Assembly (NCBI RefSeq): GCF_000150955.2
Contig: NC_011669.1
Coordinates: 1,618,993 to 1,682,992 of the forward strand
Length of the DNA stretch: 64,000 bases
Direction: 5' to 3'
Origin: Phaeodactylum tricornutum CCAP 1055/1
Lineage: Eukaryota; Bacillariophyta; Bacillariophyceae; Surirellales; Neidiaceae
Part shown: positions 30,878-42,502 of the stretch, piece after piece
Position numbering within the stretch: the stretch's first letter is position 1
Layout: every line of letters starts with the position of its first letter
The notes under the pieces: generated by a model
Database searches by the model: none
What the model was told of the DNA's origin: nothing
Seen by the model: only the letters and a program-made list of their open reading frames with translations
Program-made: the position numbers and the translations under genes

Positions 30878-32494
30878 ATGAGGCGACCCTCTTGTTGGAC
30901 TGGAGTGGCAACAGCCATTCTCTCTTCCTTCTACATAGTTGCAGCTGTCAATGTGGCTCCCAGGCATTGTGAGGGGAACATTCGACACGTGCATCTTGCA
31001 GTGGGTACCGAACCCGAAACATCCATGACCGTCTCGTTCGCAACCTTTGCAAGCAAGTTCAAGGCCCCACTGGCCGGTGTTCTCATTGGGACATCACCAC
31101 ATGATTTGAAAGAGTTGTTCTTGGAACAATCACCACCAACGTCCTACAATCTCAAGCAAAATAAAGATACGTGGACGAACTTTGACGGGAAGTACTACTC
31201 TCCGCATTACCATCACGTGGAACTATTTGAATTGCAACCAAATACGATGTACTTCTACAAACCTATTTTGAAGGCAAGTCGAGGGGAATTTGAAGAATAC
31301 AATTTGCACACTCTTAAGCAGCCTACGAAAGAAGAAATGCAGAAAGAGCTGAAAGAATTGGACAGCGAAGAAGACGCTGCCGACGAGGAATACGTCCAGG
31401 AAGGCCGTAGGTTGCTAGATCCTTACGATGGTTCATGGCGTGATTGTCCACCGGTCAATAAGATACGCTCATTTCGAACAGCTCCACCAGCAGGATCCTT
31501 TCCTGTGAGCTTGGCAATTATCGGAGATATCGGACAATTTCCCCATTCTGAGGAAACGCTGGCACGCTTGCTGCGAAATCGCAACGAAATGGACGCAGTA
31601 ATTTTAGCAGGCGATATTGCGTACACCAACTACGATCATCGCCGCTGGGATACTTTTTTCGACTTTCTTGACGATTATCCTCTCTTTGAGCACATTCCAC
31701 TACAAATTTGTCCTGGAAATCACGACATTGACATGAACGATGTCGCGAACGATATTTTTCAAGCCTACGAACACCGCTTTCGAATGCCGCGAGTAAAGCC
31801 TCCTCAACTTGAGCTGTACGACGGTCCGCACGGCGCGATGAATATGGATGCACCTCCGTATCCGTTACCTTACGAATGGGGCAATGCATATTACTCTTTT
31901 ACATACGGTGCCTCGAAAATGATCATGATCAGTGCTTATTCGTCAATGGAACCCGATTCAATTCAATACAATTGGATTGTGGATGAGCTAGAAGCGGTAG
32001 ATAGGAGTATCACACCATGGGTGATTGCTGTTATTCATACCCCCATCTACAACACCTTTTCATTGCATCAAAAAGATTTACAAATTGTTGCCGCAAGACA
32101 GCACCTCGAACCGTTACTCGTGGAGCACAGGGTAAATATGGTCTTTAGCGGACACATTCATGCCTACATGCGCACAACCACAATGTCAAACGAGACGTTT
32201 CATCCTCACGGTCCTATGCACGTCACGGTTGGCGCTGGTGGCCGTAATTGCGAAGCACCTTTTAAAAATGATGAGCCCGAACCGTGGCTGGAAGTCCGTG
32301 ACGCAACTATTTACGGCTACGGAATGCTGCGGATACATAACGCCACAGTGGCAGAGTGGGACTGGATACATACTGGGCATAACGAAGAACGTGGTTACAA
32401 CGAATTGAAAGGATCCGATGTTCGGCTAGAGGCAGGACCGGGATTTGATCAAGTTTTTCTTGAGAACCAGTACTTCGCGAAAGATGAGTTGTAG
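30878..32494 (+). CDS. Purple acid phosphatase-like metallophosphoesterase, secreted
   Basis: 538 aa, single exon, from the first ATG. Hydrophobic signal peptide (WTGVATAILSSFYIVAAVNV). A fibronectin-like N-terminal domain (HVHLAVGTEPETSMTVSF, residues 37-54) precedes the dinuclear metal domain, with all five ligand motifs visible: GDIG (216-219), GDIAYTNY (245-252, including the Fe-binding Tyr), GNHD (280-283), VIHTP (385-389) and SGHIHAYMR (424-432). An insertion rich in Glu/Asp/Lys (about 150-190) separates the two parts. Expected to hydrolyse phosphate esters outside the cell or in the endomembrane system, useful under phosphate limitation. Several Asn-X-Ser/Thr sites (SNETF, HNATV) fit glycosylation. 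Substrate cannot be told from sequence. Confidence 0.9.
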   Translation: MRRPSCWTGVATAILSSFYIVAAVNVAPRHCEGNIRHVHLAVGTEPETSMTVSFATFASKFKAPLAGVLIGTSPHDLKELFLEQSPPTSYNLKQNKDTWTNFDGKYYSPHYHHVELFELQPNTMYFYKPILKASRGEFEEYNLHTLKQPTKEEMQKELKELDSEEDAADEEYVQEGRRLLDPYDGSWRDCPPVNKIRSFRTAPPAGSFPVSLAIIGDIGQFPHSEETLARLLRNRNEMDAVILAGDIAYTNYDHRRWDTFFDFLDDYPLFEHIPLQICPGNHDIDMNDVANDIFQAYEHRFRMPRVKPPQLELYDGPHGAMNMDAPPYPLPYEWGNAYYSFTYGASKMIMISAYSSMEPDSIQYNWIVDELEAVDRSITPWVIAVIHTPIYNTFSLHQKDLQIVAARQHLEPLLVEHRVNMVFSGHIHAYMRTTTMSNETFHPHGPMHVTVGAGGRNCEAPFKNDEPEPWLEVRDATIYGYGMLRIHNATVAEWDWIHTGHNEERGYNELKGSDVRLEAGPGFDQVFLENQYFAKDEL

Positions 32495-33032
32495 ATCTGC
32501 GTCTCGTCGATGATTGATTACGAACACATGTTTGCATACAATTCTTCATTCAAGAGTTCTTTGAAACTACATTGCCAAAAAAGACTCGATAGGGACAAAT
32601 CATCAATTTTATTTCTAGCCTCAGTAAGCAAAAATATTTGCAATTAGACGGAATGGCAAACGGGATCAAATTCGGTCTAGATGGAGTAACAACTATAAAA
32701 TGTACATGTATTAACAGTCTCAGCTATAGACAGGCACACAGGTGAAAACAATGCCACCGAGGGTCTGCACAAAGTCAGACCTGCTTACCCATTTGAATAC
32801 ATACTCCTCAACCACGGGCACACAAAAATCGAAGTTTTAATTTTACAAGATTAGATCACTATACAGCAATTTGTATTCCCGGTCCAAGGAGAATCATCTT
32901 AATTTATTTTTCGTATCATTTGAAACAAGGAATGACAAGTACAAGATTAGTTGACTTCGCTGACTGTTAGAATCTTCCGAATTTTTAATGTCGCAAACTC
33001 CAGAAAGTTGGGTCTGTGTGGAATCGATACAG
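32495..33032. other. Convergent intergenic region
   Basis: 538 bp between two 3' ends. AT-rich; no gene or terminator-like structure recognised. Confidence 0.45.
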
Positions 33033-33926
33033 CTAGACCCCCTCGCGGACGTCCCGAGGGGAGTGGGCACCGCTTGTCTGAAACTGCCCAAACTCGCTGG
33101 AATCAATCTTTCTGTATCCACCCTGGCACTGAGCACCGATTGTGTTCATGAGTTCTCGCAAGCTGACATTGTTTTCTAATGACTGATGGAGCATACTCAC
33201 TACCTCGATTAGTAGGATCGACTTGTGATCAAGGTCGGCGATCTTCGACATGGCACCATGTATCTGATCCCGAAGGTCTACTGTCAAAGTTGTCTCATCG
33301 ATCCGCTCGATGGCAATCAACATCCCGGCATACGCAATCATCGAAGGAGGAAGACTGATAAACTTGCATAGACATACTGAAATCTCAGCAATGAATCGCG
33401 CGACCTCGGCAATCAGATACCGTGTAGGCGGGGCGACACTCGCCGGAAGTAGCCGCAAAAACTGTCGCAGAAAACAGATTGATGTCGGCGGGTGCAAGCG
33501 CCATTCGAGCGAACTAACTATTTTCCGCTCCATGTTAACAACATCATGTTCAGTAAACAAACCTCGACCGAGTTTTACCATACTGTCGAGCTTTACCATA
33601 GTTGAATCGTATAGCTTGATTGCGAGTTGGAGAGCAGTCATAGCGGCGAGCTGAAATTCCTGACGAGATTCAACCAATCCTTTCTCGACGCATGTGTCAA
33701 GGTAGTAAGCAGCGATTGCTACTGAGTCACGTCGGAGTGAGCAGTGGTCCACAACTCCATACATCCATTCCACGATACGTTGTCGCCACGCCCCGTCCAC
33801 TACGTGAGTTGCGAAGCCCTCATTGCCAGAGAGATAATTCCGCCGTCGATATGTTGTCATCTCCTGTTGACGCATAACTACCAGTATATCTTCCACATCT
33901 CTAGTATAGTACTCTTCAGCTGCCAT
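33033..33926 (-). CDS. Cyclin, likely diatom-specific type
   Basis: 297 aa from ATG 33926 (MAAEEYYTRDVEDILVVM). The cyclin box starts at about residue 45 with WRQRIVEWMYGVVDHC, equivalent to the MRxILxDWL helix of cyclins that contacts the kinase, and continues with SVAIAAYYLDTCVEKG, QLAAMTALQLAIKLYDS (the A...A.K.E helix) and ERKIVSSLEWRLHPPTSICF. Diatoms have an expanded family of such cyclins (dsCYC), several responding to light or nutrients after arrest; I cannot say which member this is. It would bind a CDK through the cyclin fold. Upstream the frame is open to 34031 with only a TTG, so the extra 35 residues are not included. No destruction box is obvious. Confidence 0.85.
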   Translation of the reverse strand: MAAEEYYTRDVEDILVVMRQQEMTTYRRRNYLSGNEGFATHVVDGAWRQRIVEWMYGVVDHCSLRRDSVAIAAYYLDTCVEKGLVESRQEFQLAAMTALQLAIKLYDSTMVKLDSMVKLGRGLFTEHDVVNMERKIVSSLEWRLHPPTSICFLRQFLRLLPASVAPPTRYLIAEVARFIAEISVCLCKFISLPPSMIAYAGMLIAIERIDETTLTVDLRDQIHGAMSKIADLDHKSILLIEVVSMLHQSLENNVSLRELMNTIGAQCQGGYRKIDSSEFGQFQTSGAHSPRDVREGV

Positions 33927-35489
33927 TGTCTTGGAGTAACTCAAGCGAATCCTTCCGTTTATGTGCACAGGAAAATCGGTATTGACGGTGAATGAAGAGG
34001 CGTCGGTGGCTGTGTGATTCGGAAGAATCAAGAAAATCCGTGAGTTTCGTAAGTATGGTTTTTATGGACCGCCAAGAAACAGAGGAAAATTATAGAGTCA
34101 TAATGACTCGCTTCCGAAGCTGGTCAACCGATGAACTCTAAATCGTGTAGAATCTTAACCAGAGCAAAAAAGCTCGAAGACATGTGGCTTCGCTAAAACC
34201 TTCCGTTTATCAAAATGAAGCCCAAAGCAATTCACTATTAACAAAATTTGTTTTTGGCGACCAACATAAATCGAAAAATATCTCGAACTTCTCTTTTTAG
34301 GATGTCTTCCGAACAACGCCAAACTGCTTATCGGTCGGTATATCTTCCTCAAGAAACGCTGGAAAATCCGCGTTATTCACTGGCCAGGCATTCGGAGAAA
34401 CCAGAATCTCCATCATTGATACGGTACGCTACAGTTGTAGAATGCAATGAATTTCACTTCTGGTTTCTCCGTTTCAGTTTTGACTTTGTCGATCATTCTT
34501 GACAATGACATTGTCTGTTTACATTTCAAAGTAACGAACGCACGCCAACCTCAAAGTGCTTCGAAGTGGAGAGTTCGCTGTTCACGGAAAGAACATGTTG
34601 CAATCATACAGAGATCTCTCTCGTTGTGGCTGTTTCATTGATACGATGAGCATGACTTGGAAAAATTAACTCAATTCTTGCGAGGTCTGGGTTCCGATTG
34701 TAATAGCAACACAATCTTTTAGGTTCTCTTGCTCTGTCGCAATACTGCAATCATTGATCGATCGCCGATCAGAACGGGACTTCCCACTACTAGACATGTT
34801 CATGGATTCAATTTTAGAAAAAAAGCCATCCAATTTTTTCGTAAACAGATCAGCTAGGGGCCTTCGCGTCTCACCAATGTTGTATCTCTTCGCAATTTCT
34901 GCTTCGGTTTCGCCTCAACTCTGCCGAAACTCCGAAGCGGTTGTTGACAATGCAGAAGAACTCGGTAGCCGTGGAAGCCTCCTTCCTATCTGACAAGCGT
35001 GCACAACTCAATTAGACAGTCTACTCACAGGTATTGGATACATACTTGCACTATACCGGGACAGAGCGAAATTGCTTCTATGTCACCACAAAAATTTATT
35101 GTGCTCTGTAATTTACAGACGCATGTGGCTACTTAGAATGCAGCAATGGCAGTGTGATGCGCGGGGGACGAGATCGGCGACACTGGGAAATTATGGAGTG
35201 AACCTAACACGTTCTTGGCTTATCTGGAAATCTTTCCAATCATTTTCACCTTGGGCGAAAGAGGGTGCTTTCCTCGGAAAAGTTTTTTAAACCACACACA
35301 AGATCATAAGGATGGATTAAACATGCGCTACTTGGTCAACATGGCCACAGTTCCTGAAGCAGCACTTTGCCTAGAAACTGAGACAACTTTCTGGAGTAGC
35401 ATTAACTGAAAGTCTTTGTATAAATAATGTTGCCATTGTTTGTTGGCTGCGGCAATAATCGCCATGAGATTCATACAAAAGCTTTTTTT
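33927..35489. other. Gene-poor stretch, 1.56 kb
   Basis: Between the cyclin 5' end and the RecA 3' end. Several plus-strand frames of 64-84 codons occur (34248..34502, 34754..34993, 35072..35290, 35215..35409) but none resembles a known protein, and they change frame without convincing splice sites. No repeat or mobile-element signature recognised. Confidence 0.5.
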
Positions 35490-36785
35490 CTATTCCAAAA
35501 ATATCTGCTCGTCAACTTCTAGTACCGTATTCACGTCTTCTAGCGTTTCCAATGACTCCGTGTCTGCGGTTGGCTTGATGTCCTTACCCATTTCCGAAAG
35601 CGCCAGTCGCACCTCAGTTTCCAGCTGCGCCATTAATTTTGTGTCTGACTTTATCATTTCGACCACGTTGATGCGTCCTTGGGCCATATTCTGACCCTTG
35701 TAAGAAAACCAGCTACCCCGTCGCTCAATTATATTAAGATCCATAGCCGCGTCTAGCATACATCCGATCTGGTCGATTCCCGATCCAAACAGAAGGTCGA
35801 GATTAACAATTTTAAATGGCGCCGCAACTTTGTTTTTTACGACTTTGACCTTGACACGAATGCCAGAATTCTCCGGTAGAATCTCCTTGCGCCGGGTATC
35901 GAGGCGTACGCTTGCATAGAACTTGAGAGCATTTCCTCCAGATGTTACTTCTGGACTCCCGTAGATAACGCCGACCTTGGAACGCAGCTGGTTCAAGAAG
36001 ATTACTGTACATTGACTAAGTGCCAAGCTCCCCGTGATCTTACGCATTGCCTTCGACATTAGACGGGCTTGGAGGCCAATCTGAGCGTCTGACATATCGC
36101 CTTCCAATTCGGCCCGCGGCACAAGCGCCGCTACTGAGTCCACCACAATCACGTCGACGGCAGCGGATCGCACGAGCTGATCGACGACATCCAGGGCCAT
36201 TTCACCGGAATCTGGCTGACTGACGAGAAGATTGTCAATATCCACCCCAAGTTTCGCAGCATACGCGGGATCCAACGCGTGCTCAGCGTCGACAAAGGCT
36301 GCCGTTCCGCCAACCTTTTGAGATTCTGCAATCGCATGTAACGCCAGAGTAGTCTTACCAGAACTTTCCGGGCCGTAGATTTCCACTACTCGTCCTTTCG
36401 GAAAACCCCCTCCCAGGGCAGCGTCGAGAGTCAATGACCCCGATCCGATCGTGTCGACTTTCATGTTGTCCGCGTCACCGAGTTTGACGATGGAGCCCCG
36501 CCCATAGTTGCGTTCAATTTGATTCAGAACACCATCAAGTGCCGCTCTTTTAGCAGGGTCCATAGTTGGCCGTTCGTTTTCCAATTCGTTATCATCATTG
36601 CTATCGTTTGAAGACTTTTTACTGCGTGCTAACAGGGGTCCTATAGGCGAAGACACGGCCCATTGCTGCGGCCAACGTACTGTTCGCGAATGAGCAGCAC
36701 CCCCTAACAGGCCAAACCCGTGACACGAAGATCCCAAAAGACAGAACCACAAACCAGCGACGAGCGCAATCTTTCGATGCATCAT
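35490..36785 (-). CDS. recA: RecA recombinase, plastid-targeted
   Basis: 431 aa, single exon. Leader [20 protein letters not shown] then CHG-FGLLGG fits a signal peptide with Phe at the plastid cleavage motif. The mature part is bacterial-type RecA, not Rad51: [12 protein letters not shown] (93-104), [13 protein letters not shown], Walker [10 protein letters not shown] (138-146), [10 protein letters not shown], Walker [28 protein letters not shown], the L1/L2 region [12 protein letters not shown] and [20 protein letters not shown]. It catalyses strand exchange in homologous recombination, here for organelle DNA. Closest to cyanobacterial/plastid RecA, so the gene probably came with the plastid endosymbiont. 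It is divergent from the VAMP7-like gene. Confidence 0.93.
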   Translation of the reverse strand: MMHRKIALVAGLWFCLLGSSCHGFGLLGGAAHSRTVRWPQQWAVSSPIGPLLARSKKSSNDSNDDNELENERPTMDPAKRAALDGVLNQIERNYGRGSIVKLGDADNMKVDTIGSGSLTLDAALGGGFPKGRVVEIYGPESSGKTTLALHAIAESQKVGGTAAFVDAEHALDPAYAAKLGVDIDNLLVSQPDSGEMALDVVDQLVRSAAVDVIVVDSVAALVPRAELEGDMSDAQIGLQARLMSKAMRKITGSLALSQCTVIFLNQLRSKVGVIYGSPEVTSGGNALKFYASVRLDTRRKEILPENSGIRVKVKVVKNKVAAPFKIVNLDLLFGSGIDQIGCMLDAAMDLNIIERRGSWFSYKGQNMAQGRINVVEMIKSDTKLMAQLETEVRLALSEMGKDIKPTADTESLETLEDVNTVLEVDEQIFLE

Positions 36786-37289
36786 ACAGCCTAGAGACAG
36801 ACGAGTAAAACTGTACCAAACGCGGCTTATTCAAAAAGGAGAGTACAATATTGCCAAGTCTGATCAATCTGTTTTGCGAAGACGTAATGAAAGAGGCTGC
36901 CTGTCGAACGACAAAATCTACCTCTCCAGCTTACCATGTACACCCGTAACCACAATTCACGGTGAGAGAGAGAAAAGATCCGGGTGTTCTTGTCCCTCTG
37001 TGCACGGGAGAGGGGCTGGGCATCTTTTTGTCACGGTCAGTCTTGCATCCAAGCATAAACCCGGAGTTTAAGAATGCCTTTTCTGTCAAAGATGCGACGA
37101 ATGTGGAACAATAGGCACAGCGGCTAACTTGAGCGCGCTGGCGCATTCACGACCTACTTCAGAACGCACAGGCTACAAGGACTAATTGTTCATGTTGACA
37201 AAACCCGCAATCAAAAAACGAGTTTGCTAAAACACGAGCGGACGTAACTGTGCTTCTTTTCCTGTCCTTTCTCCCTTTACGCTTCGAAA
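36786..37289. other. Divergent intergenic region between recA and VAMP7-like genes
   Basis: 504 bp with both promoters; no recognisable element or gene. Confidence 0.45.
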
Positions 37290-38089
37290 ATGACCATCGT
37301 GTATGCGCTTGTATCAGTGGGAAAGACCGTGCTCGCTGAATATACGGCGACCTCAGGTGAGTTCAAGAAGAACAGATCCGAATTCGCGCCTGAAAAATAA
37401 GTCTTGCGTTCGTCGTTTGATTACTGTGGATATGCCCGGTTCTTAGTCTAGCTTTCTTCTTTGAAATAGCAACAGGCAACTTCCCTACAGTGACACGAGT
37501 TTTGCTATCCAAGATACCGTCTCAGGATGGTCGGATGAGCTACGCCTACGACGAATTTCTCTTTCACTACGTGGTAGAAAACAGTATTTGCTACCTGTGC
37601 ATGTCAGACGAACCGAATAAACACCGCATCCCCTACGCATGTTTACAAGACATCAAACAGAGATTTGTGGCACAATATGGACTCGAAGAACCGCTCACAG
37701 CCAACGCTTTCGCGTACAATGAAGACTTCTCGAAAACGCTCGAAGTGCGCATGAACTTTTACAACTCCACCGATGCGGAATCCTCTGTCGATAATATCGG
37801 CATGGTCAAATCCCAAATTGACGAAGTCAAAAGTAACATGGTCGAAAATATTGAAAAGATTCTCGAACGGGGTGAGAAAATTGAGCTTCTAGTGGACAAG
37901 ACGGATCGATTGAACCAACAGGCCTTTCGATTTGAATCATCGTCCCGCAATCTGCGACGCACGATGTACTGGCGTAAAATGCGCTGTTATGCTGGTGCGG
38001 GTGTTGCCGTTGTATTTCTGATTTTCATCGCCACAGCCAGCTTGTGCGGGGGACTCTCCTTCCACTCTTGTCGGCGTCAAGGAAGTTGA
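37290..38089 (+). CDS. R-SNARE, VAMP7-like longin family
   Basis: Model: exon 37290..37356, intron 37357..37475 (119 nt, GTGAGT...AACAG), exon 37476..38089; 226 aa. The phase-1 splice yields the longin-domain start MTIVYALVSVGKTVLAEY, then TATSGNFPTVTRVLLSKIP and YDEFLFHYVVENSICYLCMS. The SNARE motif (about 130-185) carries the zero-layer Arg in KILERGEKIELLVDKT, followed by a C-terminal membrane anchor (AGAGVAVVFLIFIATASLCG). In other eukaryotes VAMP7 pairs with Q-SNAREs for late endosome, vacuole and plasma-membrane fusion, working with HOPS/VPS33, which is also encoded in this window. No cytosolic extension beyond the anchor except a short Ser/Arg tail. Orthology within the VAMP71/72 group is not resolved. 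Confidence 0.9.
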
Positions 38090-38732
38090 AATCTGATTTT
38101 TCTCGGGCGCATCAAAAGTTTGCCCTCACTTGTACGAAGTATAATATCGTATTAGCATGCATTACTTTTTTGGATCATAATGATATGATTTTGGTATTCT
38201 GCAATCAGTTTGAGCTATAGACACACTGTTTTCACGCTCATTCTTATTCCGCTCCTATGGAAAGGCATCCATCGTCATGATGTTCAGGTTTTACCGTTAT
38301 AAGTAAAACAGCTAACTTTTGTCGCTATGACATATTTAGATAGATACTGAAACTAGCTTCGATCGTAAAAAACATGTGTCCTGTCCGATCCAAGGCTTTT
38401 TACATTCGCTTGAATGGCCGGAGCAAACCAAACCCGAGATGAAAGCAAAGCGGGACACTTTTATGTCGACCCACATCTCGACACATACAGGCTTATAAGG
38501 AGCACTATGTGTTGAACAAGTTACAAGTATAGAATCGGCAGCAAGAAGGTAAGACAACAAGCGAGAATGTCCCGAAACAACGCTTTTTACTATTTGCGCC
38601 GAAGAAAGGTGCGATGGCCGTGTTTGCGATGGTAACGAGGGGCGCAAAGTGTTCCGTCATAAATGCTTGTGGAGGTCACTTCTCATCTTCTTCACAAGTT
38701 CAATGCCTCTATTCGAAGCTTCCCATTAAGGA
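38090..38732. other. Intergenic
   Basis: 643 bp between two plus-strand genes. A minus-strand frame (38336..38647) begins only at TTG and has no recognisable content. Nothing else seen. Confidence 0.45.
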
Positions 38733-40611
38733 ATGAAGAAAACTGTCCTACAATGCCTCAAGATCATCGGCGTTCTCTCTACCGACTTGACGAGTTGCGA
38801 CTCGTTACAGCAAGAGTTCGTCAACATCAAACGCGTCTATTTCAAAAAGATTCTTGTGTGCCATCCGGACAAAGGCGGCGACGCAGAAGTCTTCCGAAAT
38901 GTGCAAACTTCCTTTGAAGTGCTGCGTGGAATCTACGAAAAGGAGGCTATCTCATCTTTTATCACAGAATCGGCCTTTTCCGCCCAAAATTTCGACGATG
39001 TCTTTCGAGATTTTGGTGAGATGCCGACGCCATCTTGGGAGTATTATCATGAAGCTGCAGAAGAGAATTTTCCCTTGTACCGCGTAGAGCGAGCTCGGTC
39101 CAATCGTAGCCGCTGTACACAAACAACAAAACTTGGGAAGAAGTGCGGGGATGATAAATTGATCGCCAGTGGCTCGGTTCGTGTAGGTTCACTTGACGAG
39201 AAGACGGGAACATACACACGATGGAATCACTTGGAATGCTGGCGCGTTCCGAGCCGTATATGGCTTGGTATTGCAAGTTCTCGTGAGGACGAAGATTCGG
39301 TTCTAAATACGAAAAATGTGCTTCAGTCTCTTCTACAAATGAATGACGTTCTTCTGAGTGGAATAAATGAGATGAATGTTGAAGGGCAGATGGAATTCGT
39401 CACGCATATCATGGATCGGTCTAGTTGGGCTCGGATTTCTCAGCGCAGGAACATCAATTCATCTAAGGAGCTAGATATGTCTGTCGCCAAACAAACTCAA
39501 CCGGCACGTCAGGCGGCCGTCTTTCCACGTGACGGGCCTTCATCACGGGAATCATTCATTGTTCCAATCCCCGGGGAAAACGGCGTAGCCTCTGACGCTT
39601 TGAAAGGGAAACGGGTTGTTTTGACGGGCGTATTTCCGGAAGTTGGCGGAGGCCGCGGCTTGACACTTGGCAAAGAGAAAGTCAAGAAGATGGTAGAATC
39701 TTTCGGTGGTCGTGTTACAGGTTCAGTGTCTGGAAAAACGGATATGGTACGTAAGTTGGGCACTTTTGAACTAGGATAATTCTGAAAGTGTTCTGATAGT
39801 ATTTACACTTTCTCCATCGACGAACTTGAAGTTAATTGTGGGCAAGGACCCTGGTTTTTCCAAAGTTTCTCAGGCCCGAGGTCGAAGCGTTACGTTGTTG
39901 AGTTTGAAAGATCTGAAGGAAGGCATCGAGAGCAACTGTCTCGAGTATACACGGCACGAGGACCTCAAAATCTCTTCCTTTTCTTCGGGTTACAAAAACA
40001 ACTCCGCTGCGCTGTCGGCTTCGAGCAGCGACTTCGCCATTGCTGCTGGTCAAGCTCCAGCGCTTCCGCAGGCAGGATTGACGAGATCTTCTAACTCAAA
40101 AATGCCAATTGCGAGTTCGGGGACCTATGCATTTCATTCTGCAATAAAAGCGCAACCAGTGTTGCCTGTGACGCTATCGTCGACGTCGCCATCATCATCC
40201 AACCTCCTAGAATCTGCCAAATTCGTAGTAGGCAGCCATGAGGCGAGTCCTGTGCGTTCTGCTGTGCCGAAAGGAGGGCACGGCTTACTGGGTAGAGCCC
40301 GGTTTGTCGAAGCACCGACTATGCTCCGAACGAAGCTACAGGAAGCTATACGAACCGGCGCAACGATGGACCAAGAGTCGAAGATCCCGATCAGTCAAGA
40401 AACACAAAGAACTCTAGAGAACACTCTTGCAGAAATTGACGGAGTTGGAGAGCAGGGTCCACAGCCGCAACCAAACATACCCTTGCCTGACCTTTGCGAC
40501 TCAATAAAAGGTCTGCCCTTCCGAATAACACGATATCGTTATAAAACGCTGAAGGCGGAAGTAAACTTACAAAAACAAAGGACGGCCAAACGTGCGCGAG
40601 AAGGTGGGTAA
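38733..40611 (+). CDS. J-domain / PARP-type zinc finger / BRCT fusion protein
   Basis: Model: exon 38733..39746, intron 39747..39831 (85 nt, GTACGT...TGAAG), exon 39832..40611; 597 aa, phase 0. Domains: a J-domain (about 5-75) with HPDKGGD (HPD 44-46), which would stimulate an Hsp70; a PARP-like zinc finger (about 120-180) with SNRSRC (Cys128), Cys138, WNHLECW (His166, Cys169) and RVPSRIW; and an RFC1-type BRCT domain (about 285-375) starting KGKRVVLTGVFPE, with ESFGGRVTGSVSGKTDM spliced to LIVGKDPGFSKVSQARG. The tail is Ser-rich and ends in a basic cluster (KQRTAKRAREGG). The spacing between the first two cysteines (nine residues) is longer than the usual two. A nuclear DNA-damage role is inferred from the finger and BRCT; the J-domain link is unusual. 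Confidence 0.85.
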
Positions 40612-40826
40612 ACGGACGCCTCGACAAGCAATTTGTGGTCTAATGAATTTTAACATCGTTTGGCATGAGCTGAGACCATGAACGGAATTATACGAATAGT
40701 TTTGTTACACTAAAAGCCACGCTATTTTATAAACAAAGCGTCATTAAAAGCCAATCAAGACGAGATCTATTACTCAAAGACTATGAAACTCTCTCAGGAT
40801 TGTTTTCACCGCTTGGACAATCCTTC

Positions 40827-42502
40827 CTAAGCAACAAAGTCAACATTGTATTCGCCTTCAAATGTCATCTCATCCTCATTGAATCCCACTGTGGGAAATA
40901 AGCAAGCAAATTCGGAAACATCATGACGAAGCTGAACCAAATCAGCGTCAACCGAGGGACCAACGGCACACATCTCACGAAATCCCTTGAGCTTTGCCCC
41001 CTGGTCCGTATTCTTAAGCTTGACGGCAATCTTGACAGCGCGGTCAAAAAAGTGGGCTACCTTGGTAAAGTCATCTTCCTTGAAACCACGAGACGTCAAC
41101 GCTGGCGTTCCCATTCGAATACCGCCAGGCATCAACGCCGAGGTGTCACCCGGCACGGTGTTTTTGTTCGTCGCAATACAAGCCAGCTCCAAAATGCGCT
41201 CGACACGGGCTCCGTCAATCTTAGCGGAAGACTTAACATCAATCAAGACCAAGTGATTATCTGTTCCCCCACTCACCAAGGTGTATCCCAATTTGTTGAG
41301 TTCCTCGGCCAGGCGAGACGAGTTCTTCAATACTTGCTTTTGGTAGACAACAAAGTCAGCGGTGGCAGCTTGTTTGAGGCATGTAGCCAGCGCGCCGATC
41401 GTGTGGTTATGAGGGCCGCCCTGCAAACCAGGAAATACGGTAAAATTGATCTTCTCCTCCAAGTCATACATAATCGGGTTCCCCTTCTTGTCGGTACCTT
41501 TCTGGCCCTTGCGGTAAAAAATCATGGCGCCCCGTGGTCCACGCAAACTCTTGTGCGTTGTCGTAGTCACCACATCGGAATATTCGAAGCAGGAAGGAAT
41601 GACCTGCGCGGCGACCAACCCAGAAATGTGCGCCATATCGGACATGACATAGGCACCCACACCGTCAGCGATCTTGCGAATGCGTTCATAATCAATTAAT
41701 CGAGAATATGCCGAAGCGCCAGCAACAATCATCTTGGGACGAAAGAGATCGGCACTCTTTTCCATCTGATCGTAGTCAATGGTTCCAGTGGATTCATCGA
41801 GACGGTATGGCATTGACTCAAAGTACCGTGACACCATAGAAATCTTCTTCGTGGCAGTTTGGTATCCATGAGAAAGATGGCCTCCATGCGGAAGGTCCAA
41901 GGCTAATATGCGAGCATGTGTTTCGAGCAACGCAGTGTAAACCTATACCACAGAGGCAGACAACGAGTGAGCAAAAAAAAAAACAGCTCGATTGCAGGAG
42001 TAAACCCGAAAAACTCTACGAGTCCTTTGGAAGGCAGCTGGCGACGAAAGCAGAATCTGCACAGCGCGCAACGAGTGCTCCAATGAGTGACACTATCTGG
42101 CGTAAAGCGTACCTGAAAGTTTGCCGGTGAACCTGAGAGGGACTGAACGTTGACACCCCATTCAGCGGGGTCAAGATGAAAGGCCTCCAAAGCACGTTTT
42201 TGACAGAGCAGCTCGACTTGATCAATGTTCTCGTTACCTCCGTAGTATCGGGCTCCTGGATATCCCTCACTGTACTTATTAGAAAGGACAGAGCCAAGAG
42301 CATCCAATACCGCCTTCGAAGTAAAATTCTCGCTGGCGATCAACACGAGACTGTTGCGTTGACGAGCCTTTTCCTGCTCGATCAACTGACTGAGTTCCGG
42401 GTCAGTTTCCAACAACGTTTTGTTGAGGTCGGCACCCGCCGCGAATGTACGGGTCGCGATTCGGCGGATAGCAGGAGCGAGTGTTGATCGAACACTTAAC
42501 AT
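40827..42502 (-). CDS. SHMT: Serine hydroxymethyltransferase, mitochondrial
   Basis: Model: exon 42502..42113, intron 41943..42112 (170 nt, GTACGC...TATAG), exon 41942..40827; 501 aa, phase 0. PLP enzyme that converts serine and tetrahydrofolate to glycine and methylene-THF; in mitochondria it works with glycine decarboxylase in photorespiration. The basic, acid-free start ([20 protein letters not shown]) is a mitochondrial presequence. Family marks: [44 protein letters not shown] spliced to [37 protein letters not shown] and the PLP lysine in [13 protein letters not shown]. The C-terminus includes [12 protein letters not shown]. Length is normal. Confidence 0.95.

Noticed and set aside
33039-33061. 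Inverted repeat CCCCTCG...CGAGGGG
   Set aside because: Seven-base stem at the 3' end of the cyclin coding region; too small to call a terminator or regulatory hairpin in a nuclear eukaryotic gene.
33927-34031. N-terminal extension of the cyclin
   Set aside because: Only a TTG opens it; the ATG at 33926 is used instead.
33927-35489. Possible old mobile-element remains
   Set aside because: No reverse transcriptase, integrase, transposase motif or terminal repeats could be seen.
40923-41699. 258-codon plus-strand frame
   Set aside because: Antisense shadow of the SHMT gene, which has overwhelming motif support.
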